A model generated the notes under the pieces. That model was not told the DNA's origin. It worked only from the letters and a program-made list of their open reading frames with translations, and ran no database searches. Position numbers and translations under genes: made by a program. Below, one piece after another: positions 21,462 to 30,112 of a stretch of 64,000 nucleotides of DNA (positions are counted from its first letter, which is position 1; each line of letters opens with the position of its first letter). The DNA comes from Geomicrobium halophilum (GTDB lineage: Bacteria > Bacillota > Bacilli > Bacillales > Marinococcaceae): assembly GCF_014207655.1 (NCBI RefSeq), contig NZ_JACHHJ010000004.1:186001-250000 (forward strand). Reading direction: 5' to 3'.

Positions 21462-21490
21462 ATCGTAGTATGTGTTAAAAAAAATGTCAA
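21462..21490 (-). promoter_or_regulatory. Promoter of the pur operon
   Basis: TTGACA (21485-21490) and TACGAT (21462-21467) on the minus strand are 17 bases apart, a good sigma-A promoter, starting transcription shortly before the riboswitch. Confidence 0.75.
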
Positions 21491-21525
21491 TGCAAAGTCG
21501 AATGATTTTCTCTGGCATTAATTTT

Positions 21526-21538
21526 ATCGTTCGGATAT
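21526..21538 (-). promoter_or_regulatory. Candidate PurR box (PurBox)
   Basis: On the minus strand ATATCCGAACGAT fits the Bacillus PurBox AWWWCCGAACWWT with one mismatch. It is about 36 bases upstream of the -35 box. A weaker inverted half (21494-21506, AAAGTCGAATGAT on the plus strand) lies beside the -35 box, so a degenerate pair may be present. Confidence 0.55.
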
Positions 21539-21628
21539 TACTTAATGATCTTTTATTAATGCGGATACAAAACGCATCGTAGTAAAAAATAAGCCAAAAG
21601 GCGAGTGCACCCTTCACCTCTTGACTTC

Positions 21629-22267
21629 TCAAATATCGAGCACTTGAACGAGTTCGGATTGTATGATGTAGCGTTCCGGAGCGTTTCCGATGTAGTCGAG
21701 GGGATAGCAAGTCGTTAATGTAAGTGTAGGAGTATCTTTGTCAACGATCACGGTCTGATCCTCCGGATCGGTGATCCATATATTCTCAACTTTATATTCG
21801 TAACGCTTCTCTCCAAATTCCACAACAATCGAATCGCCTTCATCCACCTCTCCAAGTTCAGTGAAAACCGTATCCCGGTGTCCGCTGAGTACCGTGTGAC
21901 GTTTTTGATCCGGAGTGGTTGTCCATTCACTAACATACATTCCAACCCCTCGTTCCAACGTATCGTCATCAGCTCCCCAATACGTGGTGTATCCTTTTTC
22001 TAAGCCGGGAATAACAAGGCGCCCAACATCGTCCCCGGTGTCATATGTATCCCATTCATCACTCATTATAGCGGGGGAATCCGTTGACCATTCGTCTTGA
22101 CGGACACTGCTCTCATTACTGACTGCTTCCGTTTCCTTTAGATTCCATTCCCTTGTTTCTTCAAGTGAAACCGTCTCTACAGCCTGAGAACTTTGCCACC
22201 ACTGAATACCATAGTAGGCAGAGATCAAAAGACCGGCACACATTATCGTCAAAAGCAGTTTGTTCAC
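21629..22267 (-). CDS. Class D-type sortase
   Basis: A 212-residue membrane-anchored transpeptidase that attaches LPxTx proteins to the cell wall. One N-terminal helix (residues 4-22) is followed by an acidic linker and the sortase barrel. The catalytic His is in 'VLSGHRDTVF', the Cys in 'LTLTTCYPLDY' and the Arg in 'APERYI'. The directly upstream gene encodes an LPDTA-anchored protein, the motif used by YhcS-type (class D) sortases of Bacillus, so the two are very likely enzyme and substrate. The acidic linker fits a halophile. Confidence 0.9.
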   Translation of the reverse strand: MNKLLLTIMCAGLLISAYYGIQWWQSSQAVETVSLEETREWNLKETEAVSNESSVRQDEWSTDSPAIMSDEWDTYDTGDDVGRLVIPGLEKGYTTYWGADDDTLERGVGMYVSEWTTTPDQKRHTVLSGHRDTVFTELGEVDEGDSIVVEFGEKRYEYKVENIWITDPEDQTVIVDKDTPTLTLTTCYPLDYIGNAPERYIIQSELVQVLDI

Positions 22268-22287
22268 ATTTTCACCTCACCCTCAAA

Positions 22288-22321
22288 AGTAAAAAACCGC
22301 ATACAGGATGCGGCTTTTTAC
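22288..22321 (-). terminator. Terminator between anchor protein and sortase
   Basis: CCGCATCCTGTATGCGG followed by TTTTTT on the minus strand (and T-rich on the other side too). It would partly uncouple the abundant substrate gene from the sortase gene. Confidence 0.75.
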
Positions 22322-22327
22322 AAAAAC

Positions 22328-23272
22328 TTACGCTCTAACCACACGCTTTCGGAAAAAGAACAAACCGCCAGCAACAACCGCCATAGCTGCTCCTGCTAAA
22401 GCAAACAAAGGATGGGTAGATGCCGTATCAGGCAGTTCTCCCCCCTCTTCTTCTTCGATCATATCCTCCATCGGTGTAGCTTCATCCACCACATGATCTG
22501 GAACAGAAATTCCCTCGATACCGTTGAAATTATATACAGACATCTCCAAAGACTGAGTGGTATTCATACTTTCTCCATCCATATCGATATCCATATCTGT
22601 ATCCATCACTAATCCGGTCATATAATACGTATCTTTATCAATCGTCATTTCATAGCTTAGGTCGTTAAAACTCACTTGATCCATAAACTCCTCAAGGAAC
22701 ATCGAAGAGTCTTCTCCGTTCATATCTGACCCTAGCAGCTCCTCGGTCTCTTGCAAGAGTTTTTCTCCATCTCCTTCATACGTTAACACGTATTCATCAC
22801 CTGTATCCTCCACACTCATATCTTCACCAAGCGCTTCAGCTTGCGCCACATGATCGCTGGCCATAGCTGCCTCCATCATTTCATCGAAACCTGCACTAAG
22901 ATCCTCTGGCATCTTCAGCCAGCCTTCCTCAGGATCCTCTGTAAAAAATCCTTCCTCCGTCCAATAGGATTCGATCGTAACCTCACCTTCTTCAGGCGTC
23001 GAAGTTGTCACGACCTGGTGCATAGCGAAAGGATCTAAAGTGATCTCATCCTCAGAGTGGGTCGTTATAGAAATCGACTCGCCATCCGTTAGGGGATCAG
23101 GCATCGTTTGTTCCATCGTTGTTTCACTAGCGTAACTCTCAAGCTCAAGCATTGCCTCATTGGACTGTTGTAAAATTTCTGACGCGCTCAACTCTTCCGC
23201 TGACACTTGCATGGAGGCTGTGCCTGACACAAGCAGAGCAGCCAGCGATAGGGGGACTGCTTTTTTCACCAT
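22328..23272 (-). CDS. LPDTA-anchored surface lipoprotein-fold protein
   Basis: A 314-residue secreted, wall-anchored protein. It has a Sec signal peptide (MVKKAVPLSLAALLVSG..., cleavage near VSA-EE), a very acidic body, and a complete sorting signal at the end: LPDTA, a hydrophobic helix, then FRKRVVRA. The body, with repeated 'SNEAMLELESYASETTMEQ' and 'DKDTYYMTGLVMDTD'-type beta strands, resembles LolA-like/DUF6612 lipid- or small-molecule-carrier folds; that is tentative. I use the ATG at 23272 (AGGAG nine bases upstream). The next gene is its probable sortase. Confidence 0.85.
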   Translation of the reverse strand: MVKKAVPLSLAALLVSGTASMQVSAEELSASEILQQSNEAMLELESYASETTMEQTMPDPLTDGESISITTHSEDEITLDPFAMHQVVTTSTPEEGEVTIESYWTEEGFFTEDPEEGWLKMPEDLSAGFDEMMEAAMASDHVAQAEALGEDMSVEDTGDEYVLTYEGDGEKLLQETEELLGSDMNGEDSSMFLEEFMDQVSFNDLSYEMTIDKDTYYMTGLVMDTDMDIDMDGESMNTTQSLEMSVYNFNGIEGISVPDHVVDEATPMEDMIEEEEGGELPDTASTHPLFALAGAAMAVVAGGLFFFRKRVVRA

Positions 23273-23667
23273 ATCCATCAACTCCTGCGATTTTTTTGAA
23301 TAAATAGAAATGAACGTTCGTTTTATGTAAGTACATCATTGCTGAAGGAATGAAGCGCTTAAAATCTATTTATTACATTCTATATTTTATTATAATTTTC
23401 ATTAAAATTAAATGTTTTCCGGTAATTTTTGGTTCATATTGGTATTAAAGGTCGATGGATTGCCGATAAGATGGATGGATCGATTGATCATTAAACATAA
23501 AAATGCTACCTTATCCAATATCCATTCGAACGGTGATTAACACAACAAACACGATTGAACGCACCATCAAGATCTCAAAAGCTTTAAAAACGATGAATCG
23601 CTTGCCTCATGAACACGGAGTGTAGTTTCGTATACTGTGAGATGTTTAAAGATCGATATGATTTTAC

Positions 23668-23694
23668 CCTAGCGCCCCCATGGGCGACGCTAGG
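23668..23694. repeat. Isolated perfect hairpin
   Basis: CCTAGCG and CGCTAGG pair around an inner GCCCCCATGGGC palindrome. No T tract follows on either strand, so it is not a classical terminator. The surrounding 23273-23850 region holds no gene I can support. Confidence 0.5.
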
Positions 23695-23850
23695 AAGAAC
23701 GTACCCCTTAAACCTTTGCAGTTCCCTACATCCATTACACATAACGGTACTGTTTCCCTACCTAATAAAGTTCGATATTCACTCAGAAACATAACCTCTT
23801 ACCTACCTCGAATGTTCATTACTTTTTCCACCAAAAAATTCAAAACTCCC

Positions 23851-24282
23851 TCAACTGCCCCGCAGAATACTCGCCAACTCATCTTTATTCACCAGTAAAT
23901 CCGCTAACGTATAATCATCCAATACTTTCAAGAACGCCTCGTTCGCTTTATGCAAGACGCCTTTTAGACGACATACCGGGCTAATAGGGCAAGTGTGGTT
24001 TTCATTGAAACATTCAACTAACGCCATATCTTCCAGTTCCCTAACGAGCGTACCCACGTTTACTTTTTCCGGATCCATCCCGAGTTGAAGACCGCCATTT
24101 CGTCCACGAGTCGTTTCTATGTAGTTTTTCTTCCCAAGTTCATGCACGATTTTTTGCAAATGATTCGTAGAAAGGTGATAAGCTGTAGCAATTTCTTTTA
24201 TAGAGGTACGGGAGCCTTCAGGAAGACTTCCGACATAAATGAGCGCACGCAGTGCGTAATCCGTATAAGATGTGAGTTGCAC
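23851..24282 (-). CDS. nsrR: Nitric-oxide-sensing repressor NsrR
   Basis: A 143-residue Rrf2-family repressor with an Fe-S cluster that senses NO. The winged helix ('TDYALRALIYVG', 'YHLSTNHLQKIVHELGKKNYIETTRGRNGG') is followed by the three cluster cysteines in CFNENHTCPISPVC. The start is GTG at 24282, six bases after GGAGGG; the upstream in-frame ATG has no ribosome site. It is divergent from hmp, and two operator-like sites lie between the genes. Confidence 0.93.
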   Translation of the reverse strand: MQLTSYTDYALRALIYVGSLPEGSRTSIKEIATAYHLSTNHLQKIVHELGKKNYIETTRGRNGGLQLGMDPEKVNVGTLVRELEDMALVECFNENHTCPISPVCRLKGVLHKANEAFLKVLDDYTLADLLVNKDELASILRGS

Positions 24283-24316
24283 AGCAATCCCTCCAATCTT
24301 GTGAACTTTTATATAA

Positions 24317-24335
24317 AGATGCATTTAAAATATTG
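24317..24335. promoter_or_regulatory. NsrR operator-like site 1
   Basis: AGATGCATTTAAAATATTG, close to the Bacillus NsrR site (ATRTATYTTAAATATAT-like). It is nearer to nsrR and probably serves autoregulation. Confidence 0.65.
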
Positions 24336-24364
24336 CTTTTTAACACAAAGAACGACTATGATAA

Positions 24365-24383
24365 AGATGTATTTAAAATACTA
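24365..24383. promoter_or_regulatory. NsrR operator-like site 2
   Basis: AGATGTATTTAAAATACTA, 16 of 19 bases identical to site 1 and 48 bases away. It lies 25 bases upstream of the hmp start, where repressor would block transcription. Confidence 0.65.
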
Positions 24384-24407
24384 CTTAATATTGGAGTGGC
24401 TTTCCTA

Positions 24408-25583
24408 ATGTTATCCAACCATCATGTATCCATGATTAAAGAGAGTGCCCCAGTACTTGCTGAGAAAGGCGAATTCATTACAACACGCTTTTATGAGCAA
24501 ATGTTTGAAGCGCACCCTGAATTGTTGAATATCTTTAATCATCGCAACCAAAAGCAAGGAACGCAACCAAAAGCACTTAGAAATACCCTTTATGCAGCTG
24601 CTTTGAACATTGAGCAACTGGAGACGCTCGTACCAGTGGTTAAGCAGATTGCCCACAAGCATCGAGCCTTGCAAGTTCTCCCTGAACATTATCCGATTGT
24701 CGGTCACTATTTACTAAAAGCGATGAAAGAAGAACTCGGTGAAGATGCAAGTGATGAATGGCTCGAAGCATGGCAGGAGGCTTATCAGGTTGTTGCAGAT
24801 ATTTTCATTGACGCGGAAAAAGCATTATATAAAGAAGTAAAGCAACAACCCGGCGGTTGGAGCGGCTTCCGGACGTTTGTTATCGATCAAAAACAAAAAG
24901 AAAGTAACGAGGTAACGTCTTTTTATTTGACACCTGAAGATGGCGGGGAAATCCCTACCTTTTTACCCGGTCAGTATCTGACTTTTCAAGTACAACTGCC
25001 GGGTGAGGAGCATACTCATATGCGCCACTACAGTTTGTCCGATTCGCCGGAGAAAACGTATTACCGTATTTCAATCAAACGCGAAGATGCATCGAATCAG
25101 GAGATGCCTGCTGGAAAAGTGTCAAATTATTTACATGATCATATAGAGGAAGGAGATCAATTGCAAGTGAGTGCACCTGCCGGGGTTTTCACTGTAGATC
25201 TTACTTCTGACGAGCCTATAGCCCTCCTCGGTGCGGGCATTGGGCAAACACCGCTCATGAGTATGGCAAAAGCCGCACTATCTGTAAATCCTGAGCGAAA
25301 AGTTAATTTTGTGTATACAGTAGAAAATGAGGAAAATCATGCCCTGCTTGAAGATATGAATCATTTGGATCGTGAGTATGAAAATTTCAATGCTTACATC
25401 CGTTATACCCATACCGAAGGTCGTATCAAGCAGGAGTTCCTAAGCTCGGTTGTCGATGGAAATACACAAAAATTTTATTTGTGCGGCCCTGTTTCTTTCA
25501 CGACGGATATGAAAAACGACTTGCTTGAAAAAGGTGTTGCAGAGGAAAACATTGAACGTGAACAATTTAAACCATCTATATAA
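24408..25583 (+). CDS. hmp: Flavohemoglobin (NO dioxygenase)
   Basis: A 391-residue fusion of a globin and a ferredoxin-NADP reductase module that turns NO and O2 into nitrate using NAD(P)H. The globin part holds 'PVVKQIAHKHRALQVLPEHYPIVG' with the proximal His; the reductase has the FAD motif 'MRHYSLSD' and the nucleotide loop 'LLGAGIGQTPLMSM', ending in 'LCGPVSF'. The ATG at 24408 follows TTGGAG; upstream in-frame codons fall on the operator. It is likely repressed by the divergent NsrR. Confidence 0.96.
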   Translation: MLSNHHVSMIKESAPVLAEKGEFITTRFYEQMFEAHPELLNIFNHRNQKQGTQPKALRNTLYAAALNIEQLETLVPVVKQIAHKHRALQVLPEHYPIVGHYLLKAMKEELGEDASDEWLEAWQEAYQVVADIFIDAEKALYKEVKQQPGGWSGFRTFVIDQKQKESNEVTSFYLTPEDGGEIPTFLPGQYLTFQVQLPGEEHTHMRHYSLSDSPEKTYYRISIKREDASNQEMPAGKVSNYLHDHIEEGDQLQVSAPAGVFTVDLTSDEPIALLGAGIGQTPLMSMAKAALSVNPERKVNFVYTVENEENHALLEDMNHLDREYENFNAYIRYTHTEGRIKQEFLSSVVDGNTQKFYLCGPVSFTTDMKNDLLEKGVAEENIEREQFKPSI

Positions 25584-25591
25584 TACGGATA

Positions 25592-25628
25592 AGGAAGCCG
25601 TGTCGCTTCAATGGTAACACGGCTTTCA
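25592..25628 (+). terminator. Terminator of hmp
   Basis: AAGCCGTGT and ACACGGCTTT pair nine bases after the hmp stop. The T run is short. Confidence 0.55.
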
Positions 25629-25636
25629 CTAAAAAA

Positions 25637-25816
25637 TTATTTCTTTTTCACCTCAAACTCGATTCTCTGCCCCACGAATTCCACGTCGCTATCCCCTTCC
25701 TTAAAGACAGGTTTTTCGAGCCTTCGTACAGGTTGGTAACCATCGCGTTCGATTCGTTCCAAACAATCGGCAATGCTTTCATTATTAGCTACTTCGTACT
25801 TGATCTTTTTCCCCAT
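25637..25816 (-). CDS. yebG: NETI-motif protein YebG
   Basis: A 59-residue protein (MGKKIKYEVANNESIADCLE...FEVKKK) that matches the short Bacillaceae 'NETI motif' family: the motif reads NNESI here, followed by ADCLERIERDGYQPVRRLEKPVFKE. The stop of yebE and this ATG touch (TAAATG), so the two are translated together. In Bacillus subtilis yebE-yebG lie directly upstream of purE, so the pair is syntenic. Function is unknown. Confidence 0.85.
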   Translation of the reverse strand: MGKKIKYEVANNESIADCLERIERDGYQPVRRLEKPVFKEGDSDVEFVGQRIEFEVKKK

Positions 25817-26356
25817 TTAACGTCGTACCCCTTTAACCCAGAAACCGCCATTAAATTTTTTCGGTTCATGGGAAATAATAAACGCCTTTGGATCGAGCAA
25901 GCTTACGGTGTCGAACAAATCTTTTTCAGATTTTCGGGAGGTCAAAATTTCCATCATCATCCGTTCACCTTCTCGTCCGTACGTCACCCAGTTGGTCACC
26001 CCGTACCCTTTATCCCGTAAGCGGTTCGGGATATCAGGTTCATATTCTTTCGTAATCACATTAACAGTAATGTACCCTAAGGCAAGCTTTTCTTCAATTT
26101 TCATCCCTACAATGACCCCAATTCCAAAACCTAACGCATAGGCAACCACATGAAGAACAGAAGTCATATTATCGAGAACCAGCCCAAGTCCTGTAACATA
26201 GACCGTGATTTCAACCATGCCAACGACCGCGGCCCCATAGCGCACTCCCTTAAGCGTTAATATCATACGAAGCGTGAACAAACTAACGTACACAACGTTA
26301 ATCATCAAAATGATGATCAAAAGCGTCCAGGCATTTTCTAGCAAAAAACTTCCCAA
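25817..26356 (-). CDS. yebE: UPF0316/DUF2179 membrane protein YebE
   Basis: A 179-residue protein with three N-terminal membrane helices (DUF5698 part: '[25 protein letters not shown]', '[22 protein letters not shown]') and a C-terminal cytosolic DUF2179 domain ('[32 protein letters not shown]'). It belongs to UPF0316. The molecular role is unknown; DUF2179 domains are often ligand sensors. It is followed without gap by yebG. Confidence 0.88.
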   Translation of the reverse strand: MGSFLLENAWTLLIIILMINVVYVSLFTLRMILTLKGVRYGAAVVGMVEITVYVTGLGLVLDNMTSVLHVVAYALGFGIGVIVGMKIEEKLALGYITVNVITKEYEPDIPNRLRDKGYGVTNWVTYGREGERMMMEILTSRKSEKDLFDTVSLLDPKAFIISHEPKKFNGGFWVKGVRR

Positions 26357-26455
26357 GGTAGCCAGCCCTCCAAAATCATGAACTTTTTCCGCAAAAATAT
26401 ATCATGAAAAATCGATTTCGGGAAGCATTATTTTTCGCCTTTTTCGACAAATTTT

Positions 26456-26974
26456 TTATTCTGTACGATCGTAGACTTTCAACGCTCTCTCTTCAATCGG
26501 GATTCGAACAAAAAAGAGCACACATGCATTCACGATCGTGAAAATGACCGCTGTAATATAGGCTTGAAATATAAGCGGAAGCAGTAAAATCTCCAGGGTC
26601 ACAACAAGATAATTCGGGTGCTTTAACCAACGATAGGGGCCTTTCTGAATCACATTTTCACCCGGTAACACGATCACTTTCACATTCCAGAAACGTCCAA
26701 GCGACCCCAGTGCCCAAGCACGTAAGCCTTGCGTCCCTAAAAAAAGGATCAGTAAAATGGGCCACCCCGGTGACAAGGCAAAATCCCGAAAAAAAGCTTC
26801 AAACAAAAACGACAGCAAAAAAGCCGTATGCATGGCTACAATCCAAGGGTAGTGACCGCCGCCATACTCTTCGCCCCCTCTTGCTTTCATCCACGCTTCA
26901 TTTTTTCTCGCCCACCATAATTCAACACAGCGAAAAACAATCACCCATAGATATAAGAGGATAAATAATACCAT
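26456..26974 (-). CDS. ypbQ: ICMT-type methyltransferase partner of PKS (BpsB-like)
   Basis: A 172-residue membrane protein of the isoprenylcysteine carboxyl methyltransferase fold, with about five helices and the SAM-binding segment 'GPYRWLKHPNYLVVTLEILLLPL'. In Bacillus the YpbQ/BpsB protein O-methylates alkylpyrones made by the neighbouring type III PKS. It begins five bases after the PKS stop, so the two form an operon and the same role is likely. Confidence 0.85.
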   Translation of the reverse strand: MVLFILLYLWVIVFRCVELWWARKNEAWMKARGGEEYGGGHYPWIVAMHTAFLLSFLFEAFFRDFALSPGWPILLILFLGTQGLRAWALGSLGRFWNVKVIVLPGENVIQKGPYRWLKHPNYLVVTLEILLLPLIFQAYITAVIFTIVNACVLFFVRIPIEERALKVYDRTE

Positions 26975-26978
26975 TTCC

Positions 26979-28040
26979 CTACCTCCATTCCAACCAAAGT
27001 AATTCGGAGCTAAAACCCGGCCCTAGGGCGGTGACAAGACCTTCATCGCCACGGGAATATCCTGATTCTATTATCTCTTTTAAAACATATAGAACCGTCG
27101 GTGATGACATATTCCCATGATTTTCGAGTACTTTGCGTGCATAGGCCGTTCGTTCAGGAGGAATCACCAGCGCTTTCTCGTAGGCTTCTAACACTTTCCT
27201 TCCCCCTGGATGAGCCACAAATGCTGTAATATCGTTATATTCTTTATCCAATCGCTGCAAAAATTGCTCGATGTTAGGACCCAGCCACTGAGATGCAATC
27301 GTAGGAATATCTCTGGAAAAGATAACGTGCAGACCGTTATCGCCCACATCCCAGCCCATCACCCGTTCGGAATCAGGCATTAACGTCGAAGCTGTATCAA
27401 CAATATAAGGGCGGACACAAGAGCTGGATGGAACGTCATCTCCAACGATCAATGCACAAGCTACACCATCGGAAAATAAAGATGTGCCTACTAAATTACT
27501 CTTTGAACGATCTCCATGCTGGAAAGTTAGGCTGCATAATTCTATACAGAGAACAAGAACCCGCGCGTCTGGATAGGCTCGGCAAAATTCATAAGCCCGT
27601 GCCAATCCTGCTGCACCTCCACCACAGCCAAGCCCCCATAATGGAATACGTTTCATATGTACCGGCAATTTCAATTCATTCATGATCCTCACTTCAATGG
27701 AAGGGGTTGCTAACCCTGTGCTCGTGACGGAAATAATCGCTGTGATATCTTCGTGACTCGCTTCTGCTTTTTTTATACAGTCTTCCACAGCTTGAGATCC
27801 GAGCTGTACGGCATGCTCAACAAATGCTTGATTCTTTTCACCAAAACTGTGCGGTTCTTGATACCAATCCAAAGGTTTTACCAACTGCCTTTTATGGATT
27901 TGACTATGGTCAAACACTGTAAGCAGTCGATCAATATCGATGAAGTCTCCTGCAAACAGCGAGCGAACCATATGGGCGATATCCGTTTGCGTCACCTGAT
28001 AAGGTGGAATTGCAGTTGTTACCGTTTCAATTGCAGGCAT
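26979..28040 (-). CDS. bpsA: Type III polyketide synthase (alkylpyrone, BpsA-like)
   Basis: A 353-residue chalcone-synthase-fold enzyme. The catalytic triad is visible: Cys139 in WGLGCGGGAAG, His277 in VAHPGG and Asn310 in NHGNMSSP. Bacillus homologues (BpsA/BcsA) extend long-chain acyl-CoA with malonyl-CoA to alkylpyrones. The next gene encodes the matching methyltransferase. Length is somewhat shorter than plant enzymes, as usual for the bacterial branch. Confidence 0.93.
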   Translation of the reverse strand: MPAIETVTTAIPPYQVTQTDIAHMVRSLFAGDFIDIDRLLTVFDHSQIHKRQLVKPLDWYQEPHSFGEKNQAFVEHAVQLGSQAVEDCIKKAEASHEDITAIISVTSTGLATPSIEVRIMNELKLPVHMKRIPLWGLGCGGGAAGLARAYEFCRAYPDARVLVLCIELCSLTFQHGDRSKSNLVGTSLFSDGVACALIVGDDVPSSSCVRPYIVDTASTLMPDSERVMGWDVGDNGLHVIFSRDIPTIASQWLGPNIEQFLQRLDKEYNDITAFVAHPGGRKVLEAYEKALVIPPERTAYARKVLENHGNMSSPTVLYVLKEIIESGYSRGDEGLVTALGPGFSSELLWLEWR

Positions 28041-28133
28041 GACAGCCTCACCCCTTTATACTCTCGTCCACTGTAGCCTTTCCAATTACGTATGAAAAAT
28101 GAGGCATTGCCCAAAAATTCCTTTTAAGGAAAT

Positions 28134-28173
28134 AAAAATCCGCTGTGAGGAATACCCATCACAACGGATTTTA
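28134..28173 (-). terminator. Terminator downstream of the BCCT gene
   Basis: AAAATCCG(T)TGTGA...TCACA.CGGATTTTTATTT on the minus strand, beyond the repeat element that follows the BCCT stop. Confidence 0.7.
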
Positions 28174-28204
28174 GTTACAAAAACTTTTTTCCCAATGCCG
28201 TCAA

Positions 28205-28330
28205 TCAACTCGATTTCGGCGGACGGGATCTATTTTTCGGCGTAATTCTTCGGTATTCGGCGGAATCAACAGCGAATTCAGCGCACAAGTACGATTATTC
28301 GGCACTTCGGCCAAGGAATTCGGCGAAAGC
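28205..28330 (-). repeat. CGCCGAA phased repeat, copy A
   Basis: Six CGCCGAA-type units on the minus strand start at 28325, 28304, 28283, 28262, 28242 and 28221 (steps 21, 21, 21, 20, 21). Unit 2 reads TGCCGAA and unit 3 CGCTGAA. The hairpin tail of other copies is not evident here. It lies just downstream of the BCCT gene. Confidence 0.8.
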
Positions 28331-28348
28331 GCAATTCCCGTTCCATCA

Positions 28349-29875
28349 TCACGATGATGTCTTTTTCTTTATAATCCCTTGCTCTCGGGCCATGATTTTC
28401 GCTACCCGAGGAGCCAGCCATAAGGATGGTAGTAAAATTAAAGAGACTGGGACGGCAGTAACGACAATAAAGGATTGTAAGGCACCAATGCTTCCTTCCC
28501 CTAACATAATAAGGATCGATGCCATTGCCCCCATAATGATGGCCCAGAAAACACGCATTCCTTTTTGCGGATTATCCCTGCCTGTAATCGTGATCGAAAT
28601 CGTATAAGACAACGTATCAGCTGTCGTTGCAACGAAAATAATAGCCACAATCAAAAAGCCTGTGGCGAGCCAAAAGCCACCGGGCAGCTGGGTAACGATC
28701 GCGTTAATCGCAGCAGGTAAGCCGCCGGCATCAAGAGGGGCGCTCACCGACCCTGGATGTTGAAGTTCATGGAATATTCCAGTGCCGCCAACAATCGTAA
28801 ACCAAAAATTCATCACCAGTGGAGATATAATCAGAACGGCAAGGAATAACTCCCGCAAGGTTCTTCCATGAGAGATACGGCTGATAAAAATCGCCATTAG
28901 GGGCGCATAACCAATAAACCAACCCCAGAAGAACAGCGTCCATTGTGAAAGCCAACCATCATCTCCTCGATAAAATGCGAGCTTTAAAAAGTCCTGTACA
29001 TAAACGCCAAATGCCCCAAGGAAGTTATCAACGATAAATTTACCCGGGCCAATGAGTAAAATGAGCACACTTAGAAATATGGCGAAGGCTATGTTAAAAC
29101 GGCTGAGAAATTGGATCCCTTTATGAACCCCTGTCATTGCAGAAATAGCTGCAATTAAAACAAGGCCAAAAACGATGACTAACTGGGTGACCAGTGTATT
29201 AGGGACACCGAACAACTCATCCATCATATAGGCAACCTGTAATCCAAGAAACCCAATGGGACCGATGGTTCCAGCCGCAACAGCAACAATGGAAAAAGAA
29301 TCCACCAATGTACCTAAGGTACTTTTTTCCATGATCTTTTCCCCAAAGATCGGATACAGTAAAATTCTAGGCTTCAGCGGCATACCTTTCGACTGTCCAT
29401 ACATCAACACAACCACTGCCAGCGTTCCATTCACGGCCCAAGCCAGGAATCCCCAATCCAGAAACGATTGCGCCAACGCTGGAAAGATGGTTGCTTCCTC
29501 AGCCGGAGGAGTGTCCCCATACATTGGAGGGGTTTCGAGAAAATGATACACAGGTTCAGCAGCTGCCCAAAATACACCACCTCCGGCCATTAATGTCGTA
29601 ATAATCATTGCAATCCATTTAAAATTGCTCGTTTCAGGACGATCTGTAAGGCCTAAACGAATGTTTCCATACTTTGAAATCATTAAACCAAGCGCAACGG
29701 CAAAAATTGCCACCATTAACACTTGCCAAAAGGCACCAAAGTATGTCGTTGACCATCCAAATAATAGATCTACGATATCGGCCACAACATCCGCTTGAAT
29801 CAGTGAGGCGAGCACAAAAAGTACTAGGATGCCACCGCTGATGGCGAACACAGGCCAATCTGTTTTTGCTTTCAA
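28349..29875 (-). CDS. BCCT family transporter
   Basis: A 508-residue secondary carrier of the betaine/carnitine/choline family with twelve hydrophobic helices. The family region in TM8 and the following loop, 'FFWGWFIGYAPLMAIFISRISHGRTLRE', is clear but departs from the osmolyte importers, which have WWxxWSP there; this suggests a different substrate. I start it at a TTG (29875), eight bases after GGGAGG. The DUF1445 gene upstream in the same direction may work on the same substrate. Compatible-solute uptake is possible but not shown. Confidence 0.9.
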   Translation of the reverse strand: MKAKTDWPVFAISGGILVLFVLASLIQADVVADIVDLLFGWSTTYFGAFWQVLMVAIFAVALGLMISKYGNIRLGLTDRPETSNFKWIAMIITTLMAGGGVFWAAAEPVYHFLETPPMYGDTPPAEEATIFPALAQSFLDWGFLAWAVNGTLAVVVLMYGQSKGMPLKPRILLYPIFGEKIMEKSTLGTLVDSFSIVAVAAGTIGPIGFLGLQVAYMMDELFGVPNTLVTQLVIVFGLVLIAAISAMTGVHKGIQFLSRFNIAFAIFLSVLILLIGPGKFIVDNFLGAFGVYVQDFLKLAFYRGDDGWLSQWTLFFWGWFIGYAPLMAIFISRISHGRTLRELFLAVLIISPLVMNFWFTIVGGTGIFHELQHPGSVSAPLDAGGLPAAINAIVTQLPGGFWLATGFLIVAIIFVATTADTLSYTISITITGRDNPQKGMRVFWAIIMGAMASILIMLGEGSIGALQSFIVVTAVPVSLILLPSLWLAPRVAKIMAREQGIIKKKTSS

Positions 29876-30112
29876 TATCCAAACCTCCCAAGTTATAAAA
29901 ACACGCAATTCCAGACATTATCACTATAAGTAACGCTATGCAACCATAAATTTGTGCAGATACGATCATCATAATGTTCCTGAAACCTTATATTTATAAT
30001 GACTAAACTTGAGAGGTTTATTCGTTTTGCGCTTAAACCCTTACAAATCCTTGGTATGCTCCCTACTGCGTTCTCTCTTAATGTGCAATGTATCCTCCCC
30101 CACCTTGATTCC

